From the NCBI RefSeq assembly GCF_002216065.1, contig NZ_CP022282.1:4154001-4218000 (forward strand): a stretch of DNA of 64,000 nucleotides, read 5' to 3'. Shown here piece by piece: positions 1 through 8,420 of the stretch. Within the stretch, counting starts at the first letter, position 1. Each line of letters begins with the position of its first letter. Source of the stretch: Chryseobacterium sp. T16E-39 (GTDB lineage Bacteria > Bacteroidota > Bacteroidia > Flavobacteriales > Weeksellaceae). The notes under the pieces were generated by a model. The model ran no database searches and was not told the origin of the DNA. It worked only from the letters and a program-made list of their open reading frames with translations. The position numbers were made by a program, and so were the translations under genes.

Positions 1-445
1 TAAAATCTGAAAATTTTACAGAATCATTGATCTTAGGAAAATGAAATCTTAAGCTCTGCTTGGAGGCTGCAATGCTCTGTTTTCTTATTTTTTCAATATT
101 GGTATTTTTTCGCTCCGTTTTTTCTGTCACTAATAGTGTAATCTCCGAAACACCCATTTCTACAGCTTTCTCTACAAAAAATTCTATTCTATCTATGTTT
201 TTCGTAGGAGCAATAGCAATGTGGAGTTTTGGATTGAAGTCGGCAATACCTGTTTTAATCTCCGAAACATCAAGGCTCGCCTTTTTTCCTTCTAAAATCA
301 GTTTTCCGGAAGCAAGATTACCATTACCATCAGTTACATGAATTTCTTCTCCATTCCTCATTCGAAGAACTTTAACAATATGTTGCTGCTCTTCATCATT
401 AATAGTAACTGTGTTATCTTCTATGTGTCCGTAAAATAATTTCAT
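1..445 (-). CDS. rsmE: 16S rRNA (uracil-1498-N3)-methyltransferase RsmE, partial
   Basis: The first 148 codons of an RsmE-type SPOUT methyltransferase, cut by the left window edge so the knotted C-terminal SAM-binding domain is not seen. RsmE methylates N3 of U1498 in 16S rRNA of the 30S subunit. Visible features are the N-terminal PUA-like part (starting MKLFYGHIED, then QQHIVKVLRMRNGEEI) and the family segment IAPTKNIDRIEFFVEKAVEMG followed by SIAASKQSLR, which matches the conserved region before the knot. The start is the ATG at 445, just inside AT-rich repeat DNA (446-493). No clear -7 element lies directly upstream. The family call is secure; only completeness is unknown. Confidence 0.9.
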   Translation of the reverse strand, partial: MKLFYGHIEDNTVTINDEEQQHIVKVLRMRNGEEIHVTDGNGNLASGKLILEGKKASLDVSEIKTGIADFNPKLHIAIAPTKNIDRIEFFVEKAVEMGVSEITLLVTEKTERKNTNIEKIRKQSIAASKQSLRFHFPKINDSVKFSDF

Positions 446-450
446 TTTTT

Positions 451-493
451 TGTTAAATTGTTAAATTGTGGATTCGTTAAACTGCAACGAAAA
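451..493. repeat. left arm of imperfect inverted repeat flanking the four-helix-bundle gene
   Basis: AT-rich stretch with two direct copies of GTTAAATTG, then TAAACTGCAACGAAAA. It is imperfectly complementary to 865-908 on the other side of the 499-864 gene; the best shared block is TTTG(T/C)TAAATTGT. It therefore forms one arm of a gene-enclosing repeat. Confidence 0.5.
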
Positions 494-498
494 TAAAT

Positions 499-864
499 TT
501 AAGATTCAGTATTTATAGTCTTGTACAATGAATTGATCTGATTTGAAATATGTTCTGATTTTTCTCTTAAACTTTTGTAGTCTGTGTCATTCAAAAAACT
601 GAGATCGTTTAAAAGGATCAGGAAATTAATTACCTCTATTGTTGAACCAAAAGCAACATTTAAAAAACGGGATTTATCTTTATTTGATTTTCTTGATAAA
701 CCTTCTGCGATATTTGCTGTGATACTTGTGCTTGCTCTTCTTATCTGATTAGTAATACCAAACTTTTCGTTTTCAGGAAAAGATTGTGTGATAAGATAAA
801 CTTCTTTAACCAATTTTCTGGCATTTTGCCATACTTCTAATTTTTCAAAATAAAACTGATACAC
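499..864 (-). CDS. four-helix-bundle protein (S23 / 23S rRNA intervening-sequence family)
   Basis: A 121-residue protein of the four-helix-bundle (TIGR02436/S23) family, first known from intervening sequences of some 23S rRNA genes and related to the Avd protein of diversity-generating retroelements. Family hallmarks visible here are the N-terminal FEKLEVWQNARKLVKEVY, then NQIRRASTSITANIAEGLSR and the late segment FGSTIEVINFLILL. Its molecular role is not established; bundles of this family can assemble as rings and bind nucleic acid. It is not inside an rRNA gene here but sits between rsmE and tsaD, bounded on both sides by related AT-rich repeat sequence (451-493 and 865-908). That looks like a cassette insertion, which is inference. 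Confidence 0.85.
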   Translation of the reverse strand: MYQFYFEKLEVWQNARKLVKEVYLITQSFPENEKFGITNQIRRASTSITANIAEGLSRKSNKDKSRFLNVAFGSTIEVINFLILLNDLSFLNDTDYKSLREKSEHISNQINSLYKTINTES

Positions 865-908
865 CTTTTACGATTTTTCAAATTTGCAGTTTTACAATTT
901 AGCAAAAA
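865..908. repeat. right arm of inverted repeat flanking the four-helix-bundle gene; dispersed repeat family member
   Basis: On the minus strand, 886-903 reads GCTAAATTGTAAAACTGC. That differs by two bases from GCTAATTTGTAAAACTGT at 27302-27319 and by three from the copy at 36637-36654, so this arm belongs to a repeat family found at two other intergenic places in the window. It runs up to the tsaD stop codon region and contains the upstream region of the 499-864 gene. Confidence 0.55.
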
Positions 909-909
909 A

Positions 910-1926
910 TCACAAATCATATTTCGATGTTGCACTCGTTCTTAAATCTGTAAACTCTCCTCTTTCAAATTTTAATTGTGCCACCATAGCGATCATTGCG
1001 GCATTATCGGTTGTATATTCAAATTTTGGAATGTAAATATTCCAGCCCAACTTTTTATGGTTAGCCTGCATTACATTTCTTAATTCAGAATTGGCTGAAA
1101 CTCCACCTGCAATAGCGACTTCTGTGATATTAAGTTCACTTGCTGCCTTTTCCAGCTTATCCATCAATATCTCAATAATCGTTTTTTGTACCGATGCACA
1201 GAGGTCATTAAGGTTTTCTTTGATAAAATCAGGGTTCTTTTTCACTTCTTTCTGAATGAAATACAATACAGAAGTTTTTATCCCACTGAAAGAATAATTA
1301 TACCCTTCCATTTTGGGTTTATTGAATTTAAAAGCATCAGGATTTCCTTCTTTTGACAGTCTGTCAATAATAGGTCCGGCAGGGTAATCGAGATCAAAGA
1401 TTTTTCCAATTTTATCAAATGCTTCTCCGGCTGCATCATCAATAGTTTTTCCAATTATTTCCATGTCAAAATAATCTTTTACCAAAACGATCATGGTATG
1501 ACCACCACTTACGGTAAGGCATAAAAAAGGAAAGTTAGGCGGCATAGGATTTGCATCGTCAATAAAATGGGCTAAAATGTGGGCCTGGAGATGATTTACT
1601 TCAATTAAAGGAACATCCAGGCTCATAGCCAGAGATTTAGCAAAAGACGTCCCTACAAGAAGTGAACCTAAAAGTCCCGGTCCGCGAGTAAATCCTATCG
1701 CCGAAATAGCATTTTGTTGTATATTTGCTTTGGTGAAGGATTTTTCAACAACAGGGATAATGTTTTGCTGGTGGGCTCTTGATGCCAACTCAGGAACTAC
1801 ACCTCCATATTCTTTATGAATTGCTTGATTTGCAGCAATATTGGAAAGAATGGTGTTTCCCTTGATGATAGCTGCTGATGTGTCGTCACAAGACGATTCG
1901 ATACCTAAAATTATAGACTCGCTCAT
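910..1926 (-). CDS. tsaD: tRNA N6-adenosine threonylcarbamoyltransferase TsaD
   Basis: A 338-residue TsaD (Kae1/YgjD family). It transfers the threonylcarbamoyl group from threonylcarbamoyl-AMP to A37 of ANN-decoding tRNAs, working with TsaB and TsaE in the cytosol. Family motifs: GIESSCDDTSAAI at the N-terminus, the metal-binding HLQAHILAH (about residues 112-120), the nucleotide-binding CLTVSGGHTMIV and DDAAGEAFDKIGK, and GGVSANSELR near 275. Length is typical. The start codon is only 4 bp from the divergent tamB start. A perfect -7 element for tsaD (1935-1942) lies inside the first codons of tamB, so the mRNA should be almost leaderless. Confidence 0.97.
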   Translation of the reverse strand: MSESIILGIESSCDDTSAAIIKGNTILSNIAANQAIHKEYGGVVPELASRAHQQNIIPVVEKSFTKANIQQNAISAIGFTRGPGLLGSLLVGTSFAKSLAMSLDVPLIEVNHLQAHILAHFIDDANPMPPNFPFLCLTVSGGHTMIVLVKDYFDMEIIGKTIDDAAGEAFDKIGKIFDLDYPAGPIIDRLSKEGNPDAFKFNKPKMEGYNYSFSGIKTSVLYFIQKEVKKNPDFIKENLNDLCASVQKTIIEILMDKLEKAASELNITEVAIAGGVSANSELRNVMQANHKKLGWNIYIPKFEYTTDNAAMIAMVAQLKFERGEFTDLRTSATSKYDL

Positions 1927-1930
1927 AATA

Positions 1931-4900
1931 ATGGCAAAGTTAGAGAATAATAACGAAAATGAGAATAAAAAATCTGTAACTGAAAACTTAAGTGATCAGG
2001 TACATAAAACCGTAGAGAATGTAGAGGAAAAGGTAAAGGAAACAGTAAAGGAAGCATCTGAACTTGCTTCGGATGCAGTGCATCACCCTGTAGAAACTGT
2101 TCAGGAATTTGGAAAGCAGGCTGCTAAAGATGTAACCAGCTATTCCTGGTGGGCAAGACTTTTATTGATCTTATTCTGGCTCGGTTTTTCACTTATTGTG
2201 GCAATCATAGTTATTGTTAATCTTCCCGTTACTAAACAATGGGCTGCCGATCAGGCGTTACAAATTGTTAATAAAGACTTCAAAGCAGATATGTCCACAG
2301 AAAGTGTGGAAGTGAATTATTTCGGAAATGTTACCATAAAAGGCTTAAGAGTTAAAGATTATAAAGGACTTGAATTTATTAAAGCACGTGAATTCCGTGC
2401 AAATTCTGACTGGTTATCCCTGGCGAGTGGAGCGATTTCAGGAAAGAGCAATTCCCTGAGCTTTAATTCACTTACAATGGTCAATGCTGATGTTAAAGTA
2501 ATTACTTACAAAGGCGACAGTATTTCTAACTTCATACGGTTTACTCAATTGTTTGATAATGGAAAGAAAAGAGACCCTAAAAAGCCTGCTTTTCAATTGA
2601 ATTCAAGAGTACAGATCATTGATTCCAAAGTTTCGATTGTTAATCAAAATTCACCTGGAGAAGCCGGCAAATGGCTGACCGCTACGAAATTTAATTTAAA
2701 GGCGCCTAACCTTAAAGTTAATGGGCCAGATGTCTCAGCACTGATCAACAATTTATCATTTGTAACCACAAGATGGGGGAAGTCTCATTTTGTAGATACC
2801 TTTTCCACAGAATTATCTCTTACTCATAAACATCTTTCGCTTAAAGATCTTACGTTAAATACTGACCATACACTCTTACAGGGAGACATTAAATTTAATC
2901 TCAATAATGGGTCATGGGCAGGTTTTGAAGATAAAGTACGCTGGGATATGAATCTTCAGCAAGGAAGTCAACTGAGTGGGTATGATATCAGCTATTTTGT
3001 AACGAACTGGGATAATTTTAAACCATTTAATGTTTCAGGAAAAATGACTGGCCCATTAAATAAATTTTATCTGGAGAATTTTCTTATCAGAAATCCTGAT
3101 GTGAATATTGCTACGAAAACGATGAAAGTGAATAACCTTTTAAAGGGTAAATTCCTTATTGAAACCAATAACCTTTCTACTGATTTCACGTATAAAGATC
3201 TGAAAGCAATGATGCCTTCATTCATTTCTAGAAAAATGAAGAACTTTGCTGATGATTTTGGAAAACTAAAATATAATGGCGCTGCAAGGGTTAATCCGGA
3301 TCAGATTTTTATTCCTAATGGAAGTTTGATAACAGGGATTGGACAGGCTAAAATTTCTAAACTTTCTCTTACCGGGTACAGTACGGCAATGCCAAAATAC
3401 TCAGGATATGTGGAAGCAACTGATTTAAATGTTTCTGTCATTACGAAAAATAAATCGGTAGGTTTAATTTCAGGAAAATTTGATCTTGACGGACAGAGTT
3501 TTGATGTGAATACCATGCGGCTAACTACAAAATCTCAAATTTCAAGTGTTGAGATTATGAATAAAGAGATTAACAATCTTTATCTTGATGGCTTACTGGA
3601 TCATAAAAAATATAATGGGATCATTACAGTAAATGATGAACAGGCAAAAGCCACTGTGAAAGGGCTTATTGACTTCAGTACTTCAAGAATTACTATGGAT
3701 GTCAATGCTGATGTTGGTTACCTGAACATGAATTACTTCACCAATAAACCTGGAAATCAAATTGTCAGTGGTCAGGTAAATGGGAAAATGGCGATGTCAT
3801 CTATTAACGACTTAACCTTAGATGTTGAAGCTAATAATGTGAACTTTGCGACAGCCACTCAAAAATATATTATTCCCAATGCGAAGCTGAAAACTTTTGT
3901 GGAATCCGGAAACCGGGTTATTTCTGTAGATGCACCTGGTGCCGCCAATGGAAAGATATCAGGGAAATATAGTTTGGCCGATTTAGCTGGAATGGTAGAG
4001 AATGGAATAGGGAAAATTCTGGTAGGTCCACCACCAAGAAAGTTATATCGCGGTCAGAACTTTACGATGAATTTTGATGTTCAACAGGGATTGGTAAGTT
4101 ATTTTCTTCCTGACTTGAAACTGCCTCAGGGTGCTGTAGTAGAAGGGCAATATGACGGAGATGCAAATAATCTTATTCTGAATGTTGATGCAGCTTCGTT
4201 GAAGTATATGATGACCAAAGAAGTTGAGATCACAGAAGCGGACAAGGCATTAGCAGAAGCGAATCCTGCTTATAAAATTAATGACAGGGAGAATATGTCG
4301 AGAGATAGTGCAATGGTTGATAGTGTCATGGTGAGGATAAACACTGCCAATCTTGAACAACAGCTGTATGCCAAAATAAATAAAGTACAGTATAATAAAA
4401 ATATTATTAAGGATATTACGCTTAGTGGAAAGAATGAAAATAATACGGTTCTGCATCTGGCTACCCAGTTCAAGTATGGAAGCCCTGAAGATGAACTCGA
4501 AGATAAGCTAAAAGAATATGCGATCAATGTAAGTCAATCTACAAATGCTTCCGGAGATTTTGTGTTCAAATTCGATCCTACTGAGGTAAAGTTTAATGAT
4601 GTCGTTTGGGCTATTGACACCAGTCCGGAACTTGATCATTCTATTACCTACAGGAAAAATACAAGTGACTTTGAAATAAGAAACCTTAAGATCTTTTCTG
4701 ATAAAAGTGTTTTATTTATCAAGGAATCAACATTTAAATCGGCTAAAGATTTTTATGTAGATGCAGATATTACCGACTTTTCTATTGAAAAACTTCTGGA
4801 AATGCAGTCCGGTGGAAATTCTATGGATATCACAGGACTTGCGAACGGAAGTGTAAAGATAAAAATGGATAAAAGTACCTTGCAGCCTTTGGTTGATTTA

Positions 4901-6733
4901 ACGGTAGATGATATTCAGATGAACGGAACCGATATGGGGGATCTTACCATATCTGCCACCAATGGTTTCTCCCTTAATGTTTATGACATTGATGTAAAGG
5001 TTACTTCTGCGGGAGTTCTTGGAAATAATAATTTAAATCTAACCGGAACTGTTAATAATAATACTCCTTCTCCAACTATTGATCTTGTCGCAGAAATGCG
5101 TGATTTTAATATCTCGTTTGCGCAGCAGTTTGTACGGACTATATTTGGAAATTTAAGAGGGAAAGCAACAGGAGATCTCAAAATAACCGGAACCCTAAAA
5201 AATCTGGATTACAGTGGTGATATTGCCTTAAAAGAATTTGGATTAAAGCTTTTATTTACGGGAGTGGATTATTCTTTTGATGATACTGTAATTCCATTAT
5301 CAAAAGGCTTGGCCATTTTGAATAATATTGAAGTTCACGATGGAAGATCAAATTCTAAAGGTAACATATCAGGGGCGATCCAGTTTGAAACACTTTCTTC
5401 GATGGGGGTCAACCTGGTAATGAGGGCAGATAATTTGTTGGTATTAAACAGTACACAAAAAGATCTCGATTTGTTTTGGGGTAGAGTGTACGGACAGGGT
5501 GATTTGTATATCGATGGTCCCGTTTCTGGCTTAAGCATCTCAACACCAAATATGAAGGCCCTTTCCGGAAGTACTTTTACTTTTAATTCGAGTTCGACTT
5601 CCAATGTTGAGGAATTTAAAATGTTGAGGTTCCTGAAAGAAGGTAAAGATGGATTGGTAACGCTTGAAGAAAAGAAAAAAACCGGAGCCAATATGAATAT
5701 TGACTTCTCTCTTGATGTTGATAAAGGAACTACTGTGAATGTCCTGGTTGGAGATGATGTTGGGAATATTACGGTAAAAGGTGAGGCTAAAAATTTAAAA
5801 TTTCTGATGAATAGGCAAGGAGCCATTGCCATGGGAGGAACATATAAAGTCGAAAATGGAACCTTTATTTCAAAAGCGATTCTTAATAAAACATTCCAGA
5901 TAGAAAAAGGAAGCAGCATCCGTTGGGATGGGGACGCTATGAAACCAGCATTAAGTATTTCAGCCAATTATGTAAGGATGGTGTCTAATGCGGGGCAATA
6001 TTTAAATATGGGTAATCTTCAGCCTATTAGTATTTTGCTGCAGGCCAATATTACGCAATCTCTTGTCGATCCAAAGATTGATTTGGATGTTTCTGCTCTG
6101 GATGTTTCAAGCCAGGTAAAAGAGACCCTGGCGGCTAAAATGAGTCAGGAAGGAGAGAAGGTTCTCCAGTTTGGTTCTATATTATTGCTGAATAGTTTTA
6201 ATATTTCAAATACAGGAGGAGTAGGAGTAGATGTAGCTGGAGTAGCAGAATCTTCAGGATATAATATGCTTTTAAAGCAATTAGGGTCTGTTCTTAATAC
6301 GATGAGTAATGAATTTCAGATCGACTTAAATTACGTTAAGGGAGATCAGAATTCGAATACAGGGGACAGGGCAAATGCCGGGGTAAGTTTTGCACTTTCT
6401 CCGAGGATAAAAGTGAAGACCGGTTTAGGTATTCCATTAACCAAAACTGAAAGTACTGAGGCAAATTATCTCTCCGGTGAGGGATCTATTGAATATGATA
6501 TTTCTAAGAAAAATGACGGAAGTTTAGTTTTGAGGGGATACTCTAAACCTACGAATATCGGAATGGGAATGGCCGGTGCAGGGACTAACGGATCTGCAAA
6601 TCAAGCCTATGGAGGCGGTGTTGTGTGGAGTAAAAGCTTTAATTCTTTATTTAAAAGAAGGAAAAAAGATAAAAAACAACCAGATGTAACAAAAGAAATA
6701 AAAACAGATTCCCTAAAAGCAGAGGGTAAATAA
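1931..6733 (+). CDS. tamB: translocation/assembly module TamB-like protein (DUF490)
   Basis: A 1600-residue AsmA/TamB-superfamily protein. TamB-like proteins are anchored in the inner membrane and span the periplasm as a long beta-taco, with roles in outer-membrane protein assembly and/or lipid transport. The reading frame is open from 1841, but the ATG at 1931 is preferred because upstream codons lie in tsaD. Visible are an N-terminal coiled-coil-like basic/acidic stretch (VEEKVKETVKEASELASD), one membrane segment (about residues 45-70, ARLLLILFWLGFSLIVAIIV), a very long beta-repeat body, and the C-terminal DUF490 region (about 1100-1450, including VRTIFGNLRGKATGDLKITG). The tail is lysine-rich. 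No tamA-like gene is adjacent. Confidence 0.9.
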   Translation: MAKLENNNENENKKSVTENLSDQVHKTVENVEEKVKETVKEASELASDAVHHPVETVQEFGKQAAKDVTSYSWWARLLLILFWLGFSLIVAIIVIVNLPVTKQWAADQALQIVNKDFKADMSTESVEVNYFGNVTIKGLRVKDYKGLEFIKAREFRANSDWLSLASGAISGKSNSLSFNSLTMVNADVKVITYKGDSISNFIRFTQLFDNGKKRDPKKPAFQLNSRVQIIDSKVSIVNQNSPGEAGKWLTATKFNLKAPNLKVNGPDVSALINNLSFVTTRWGKSHFVDTFSTELSLTHKHLSLKDLTLNTDHTLLQGDIKFNLNNGSWAGFEDKVRWDMNLQQGSQLSGYDISYFVTNWDNFKPFNVSGKMTGPLNKFYLENFLIRNPDVNIATKTMKVNNLLKGKFLIETNNLSTDFTYKDLKAMMPSFISRKMKNFADDFGKLKYNGAARVNPDQIFIPNGSLITGIGQAKISKLSLTGYSTAMPKYSGYVEATDLNVSVITKNKSVGLISGKFDLDGQSFDVNTMRLTTKSQISSVEIMNKEINNLYLDGLLDHKKYNGIITVNDEQAKATVKGLIDFSTSRITMDVNADVGYLNMNYFTNKPGNQIVSGQVNGKMAMSSINDLTLDVEANNVNFATATQKYIIPNAKLKTFVESGNRVISVDAPGAANGKISGKYSLADLAGMVENGIGKILVGPPPRKLYRGQNFTMNFDVQQGLVSYFLPDLKLPQGAVVEGQYDGDANNLILNVDAASLKYMMTKEVEITEADKALAEANPAYKINDRENMSRDSAMVDSVMVRINTANLEQQLYAKINKVQYNKNIIKDITLSGKNENNTVLHLATQFKYGSPEDELEDKLKEYAINVSQSTNASGDFVFKFDPTEVKFNDVVWAIDTSPELDHSITYRKNTSDFEIRNLKIFSDKSVLFIKESTFKSAKDFYVDADITDFSIEKLLEMQSGGNSMDITGLANGSVKIKMDKSTLQPLVDLTVDDIQMNGTDMGDLTISATNGFSLNVYDIDVKVTSAGVLGNNNLNLTGTVNNNTPSPTIDLVAEMRDFNISFAQQFVRTIFGNLRGKATGDLKITGTLKNLDYSGDIALKEFGLKLLFTGVDYSFDDTVIPLSKGLAILNNIEVHDGRSNSKGNISGAIQFETLSSMGVNLVMRADNLLVLNSTQKDLDLFWGRVYGQGDLYIDGPVSGLSISTPNMKALSGSTFTFNSSSTSNVEEFKMLRFLKEGKDGLVTLEEKKKTGANMNIDFSLDVDKGTTVNVLVGDDVGNITVKGEAKNLKFLMNRQGAIAMGGTYKVENGTFISKAILNKTFQIEKGSSIRWDGDAMKPALSISANYVRMVSNAGQYLNMGNLQPISILLQANITQSLVDPKIDLDVSALDVSSQVKETLAAKMSQEGEKVLQFGSILLLNSFNISNTGGVGVDVAGVAESSGYNMLLKQLGSVLNTMSNEFQIDLNYVKGDQNSNTGDRANAGVSFALSPRIKVKTGLGIPLTKTESTEANYLSGEGSIEYDISKKNDGSLVLRGYSKPTNIGMGMAGAGTNGSANQAYGGGVVWSKSFNSLFKRRKKDKKQPDVTKEIKTDSLKAEGK
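1935..1942 (-). promoter_or_regulatory. -7 element of the tsaD promoter
   Basis: Minus-strand TAACTTTG is a perfect TAnnTTTG, the Bacteroidota sigma -7 consensus. It lies inside codons 2-4 of tamB and ends 8 nt before the tsaD ATG. Confidence 0.6.
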
Positions 6734-6815
6734 TTTGAATATTTTAATGATTTTTATCATCTGTGTTAATTATTGTTAATTATTGTTATAATTTTTATAG
6801 TTAAATTATTTTTTA

Positions 6816-6823
6816 TAGATTTG
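6816..6823 (+). promoter_or_regulatory. -7 element of the Lrp/AsnC regulator promoter
   Basis: TAGATTTG matches TAnnTTTG and lies 44 bp before the ATG at 6868, in the AT-rich gap after tamB. No convincing TTG is at the usual -33 spacing. Confidence 0.5.
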
Positions 6824-6867
6824 CAAAAAATACATAGATTTTTTAAGAAAATTGTAATTTAACTAAT

Positions 6868-7338
6868 ATGAACTATCAACTGGACGAAATAGACAAAAAG
6901 ATTCTTGATTTCTTAGTAGAAAACACAAGAATGCCTTTTACTGAAATTGCTAAACAGATGGATGTGTCTGCGGGTACAATTCACGTAAGAGTGAAAAAAA
7001 TGGAAGATGCAGGTATTATTTTGGGATCATCCCTTAATATCGATTATGGGAAATTGGATTATCACTTCACTGCCTTTATCGGGATCCTTTTAACTAAATC
7101 AAACCGTACTCAGGAAGTTTTAAAAGAGTTATCAACTCTTCCTAACGTAATTGAGGCAAGTGTGATTTCCGGAAAGTATAACATTTTCTGTAAAGTAAGA
7201 GCGAAGAATACTGAAGATGCGAAAAGAATTATCTATCAAATTGATGATATTCAGGACGTAATGAGAACAGAAAGTATGATTTCTATGGAAGAATACTTAA
7301 GTGATAAAAATAGATTGATCAACGCTATTTCTATTTAA
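6868..7338 (+). CDS. Lrp/AsnC family transcriptional regulator
   Basis: A 156-residue feast/famine regulator. Residues 1-60 form the winged helix-turn-helix (LDEIDKKILDFLVENTRMPFTEIAKQMDVSAGTIHVRVKKME), followed by the RAM ligand-binding domain (about 70-145) with the usual VIEASVISGKYNIFCKVRA core. Such proteins form octameric discs that bind DNA and respond to amino acids; the effector cannot be read from sequence. It stands alone, with a hairpin terminator at 7365-7392. The start ATG follows AAC TA-rich sequence and aligns with the family N-terminus. Confidence 0.93.
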   Translation: MNYQLDEIDKKILDFLVENTRMPFTEIAKQMDVSAGTIHVRVKKMEDAGIILGSSLNIDYGKLDYHFTAFIGILLTKSNRTQEVLKELSTLPNVIEASVISGKYNIFCKVRAKNTEDAKRIIYQIDDIQDVMRTESMISMEEYLSDKNRLINAISI

Positions 7339-7364
7339 TCAAATTCTAAACGAATAATTATAGA

Positions 7365-7392
7365 AGAACTTATGAAATTACTCATAAGTTCT
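7365..7392 (+). terminator. intrinsic terminator of the Lrp/AsnC gene
   Basis: A perfect 11-bp stem, AGAACTTATGA (7365-7375) against TCATAAGTTCT (7382-7392), with a 6-nt loop and a T-rich tail. The tail is also the -7 element of the next gene. Confidence 0.75.
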
Positions 7393-7393
7393 T

Positions 7394-7401
7394 TATTTTT
7401 G
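7394..7401 (+). promoter_or_regulatory. -7 element for the 7407 membrane protein
   Basis: TATTTTTG fits TAnnTTTG and ends 5 nt before the ATG at 7407, implying a leaderless transcript. It overlaps the T-tail of the preceding terminator. Confidence 0.6.
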
Positions 7402-7406
7402 TACCT

Positions 7407-7784
7407 ATGGAAGAATACAGTTATTTTGATGAGGATCCAAAGAAAGGATGGGGTTTTATTTTAGCATTTGCTTCTTTAATGTTGTTTACAATCATGGGAT
7501 TGGGGATAGATGTTGATGAGTATTTGCAGCATGAATATCTTAATATTCCGAGGTGGTATTTCTATATTATCTTCTCATTAGATATTTTGATGATGGTGAG
7601 TCTTATTCTTATGTTTTTTTATAAAAAGATAGGGATCTTTACTTTTCCGGTACTGCTGGTATTGCATTTCTTTATGCATAATTATTATCTGTCTACTTTT
7701 CTATATACAGATGTTACCAATCTTTTCCTCTTTACAGGCTTTGGTATGCTTGCCATAATTCCGAAATGGAAATTCTTTAAATAA
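7407..7784 (+). CDS. small polytopic membrane protein of unknown function
   Basis: A 125-residue protein with four predicted membrane segments: about 14-31 (GFILAFASLMLFTIMGLG), 46-68, 73-93 (IGIFTFPVLLVLHFFMH) and 100-118. The N-terminus (MEEYSYFDEDPKKGW) is acidic and cytoplasmic-looking. I recognise no enzyme motif. It resembles small hypothetical membrane proteins common in Chryseobacterium. It is monocistronic between two terminators, with its -7 box 5 nt before the start codon. Function unknown. Confidence 0.8.
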   Translation: MEEYSYFDEDPKKGWGFILAFASLMLFTIMGLGIDVDEYLQHEYLNIPRWYFYIIFSLDILMMVSLILMFFYKKIGIFTFPVLLVLHFFMHNYYLSTFLYTDVTNLFLFTGFGMLAIIPKWKFFK

Positions 7785-7792
7785 TAAATATA

Positions 7793-7813
7793 AAGTCTTC
7801 TTCGCGAAGGCTT
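7793..7813 (+). terminator. intrinsic terminator after the 7407 gene
   Basis: An 8-bp stem, AAGTCTTC (7793-7800) against GAAGGCTT (7806-7813) with one T-G wobble, a TTCGC loop and a run of T residues. Confidence 0.75.
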
Positions 7814-7828
7814 TTTTTATTTAAAATT

Positions 7829-7848
7829 TACAGACAGACTTGTCTGTA
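7829..7848. promoter_or_regulatory. palindromic operator, probably for the adjacent TetR regulator
   Basis: Perfect 8-bp arms TACAGACA (7829-7836) and TGTCTGTA (7841-7848) with a GACT centre. The site overlaps the TTG at 7840-7842, which sits 22 bp upstream of the -7 box, so a bound repressor would block the -33 contact. Autoregulation by the TetR protein is inferred. Confidence 0.75.
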
Positions 7849-7872
7849 TGTGATTAATTTTTTTTAAATTTG
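7840..7872 (+). promoter_or_regulatory. promoter of the tetR-DUF1348 pair
   Basis: TTG (7840-7842), 22-bp spacer, then a perfect -7 element TAAATTTG (7865-7872), 21 nt before the ATG at 7894. This fits the flavobacterial -33/-7 consensus. Confidence 0.7.
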
Positions 7873-7893
7873 TTACGTAATAAATTTATTGCT

Positions 7894-8418
7894 ATGAAAT
7901 CTCCAAAAGACAGAATCGTCGCAACGACCATGAAATTATTTTCCATGCAGGGATACAACTCTACAGGAATCAATCAGATTATTTCGGAGGCAAATGTAGC
8001 CAAAGCCAGTTTCTATGTACATTTTAAATCTAAGGAAGATCTCTGTGTTGAATTTCTTAATGTGAGACATGAGTATTGGTTTAAGGAGTTAGAGGATTTT
8101 ATCGCTTTGAAAAGTGGATATAAGGCCAAAGTAATTGCAGCATTTGATTTTCTGATTTATATGAATCAGAAAGAGAACTTCAGAGGGTGCAGCTTTCTCA
8201 ATATTTTATCGGAGATTCCTATGGATAATATTAAAATATTGGATGTGATTCAACATCATAAATTGGACCTTCGAAATTATTTCCGGGAGCTTTTAAGTAA
8301 GAATGAAATAAGTGATCACATCTATATGCTTTTTGAAAGCTGTATCATAGAGAGCCAGCTATTTAAATCAAACGAACTAATAGAGAAGTCAAAAAAAATA
8401 ATTACCAAATTAATATAA
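7894..8418 (+). CDS. TetR/AcrR family transcriptional regulator
   Basis: A 174-residue TetR-type repressor starting at the ATG at 7894. The frame is open from a TTG at 7870, but that codon is part of the -7 box, so the shorter start is correct. Residues about 5-50 are the TetR HTH ([46 protein letters not shown]), in the YcdC/'TIGR03613-like' style with [10 protein letters not shown]. The C-terminal helical ligand domain carries two Cys (RGCSFLN and SCIIES). The palindrome at 7829-7848 suggests autorepression. The downstream DUF1348 gene starts 3 nt after its stop, so the two are co-transcribed. Confidence 0.93.
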   Translation: MKSPKDRIVATTMKLFSMQGYNSTGINQIISEANVAKASFYVHFKSKEDLCVEFLNVRHEYWFKELEDFIALKSGYKAKVIAAFDFLIYMNQKENFRGCSFLNILSEIPMDNIKILDVIQHHKLDLRNYFRELLSKNEISDHIYMLFESCIIESQLFKSNELIEKSKKIITKLI

Positions 8419-8420
8419 AA

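Noticed and set aside
60..341. Open frame on the plus strand at the left edge
   Set aside because: It is antisense to rsmE, whose protein motifs on the minus strand are clear.
5335..5967. A 210-codon minus-strand frame inside tamB
   Set aside because: It is a shadow of the TamB DUF490 coding region; no start context or family pattern.
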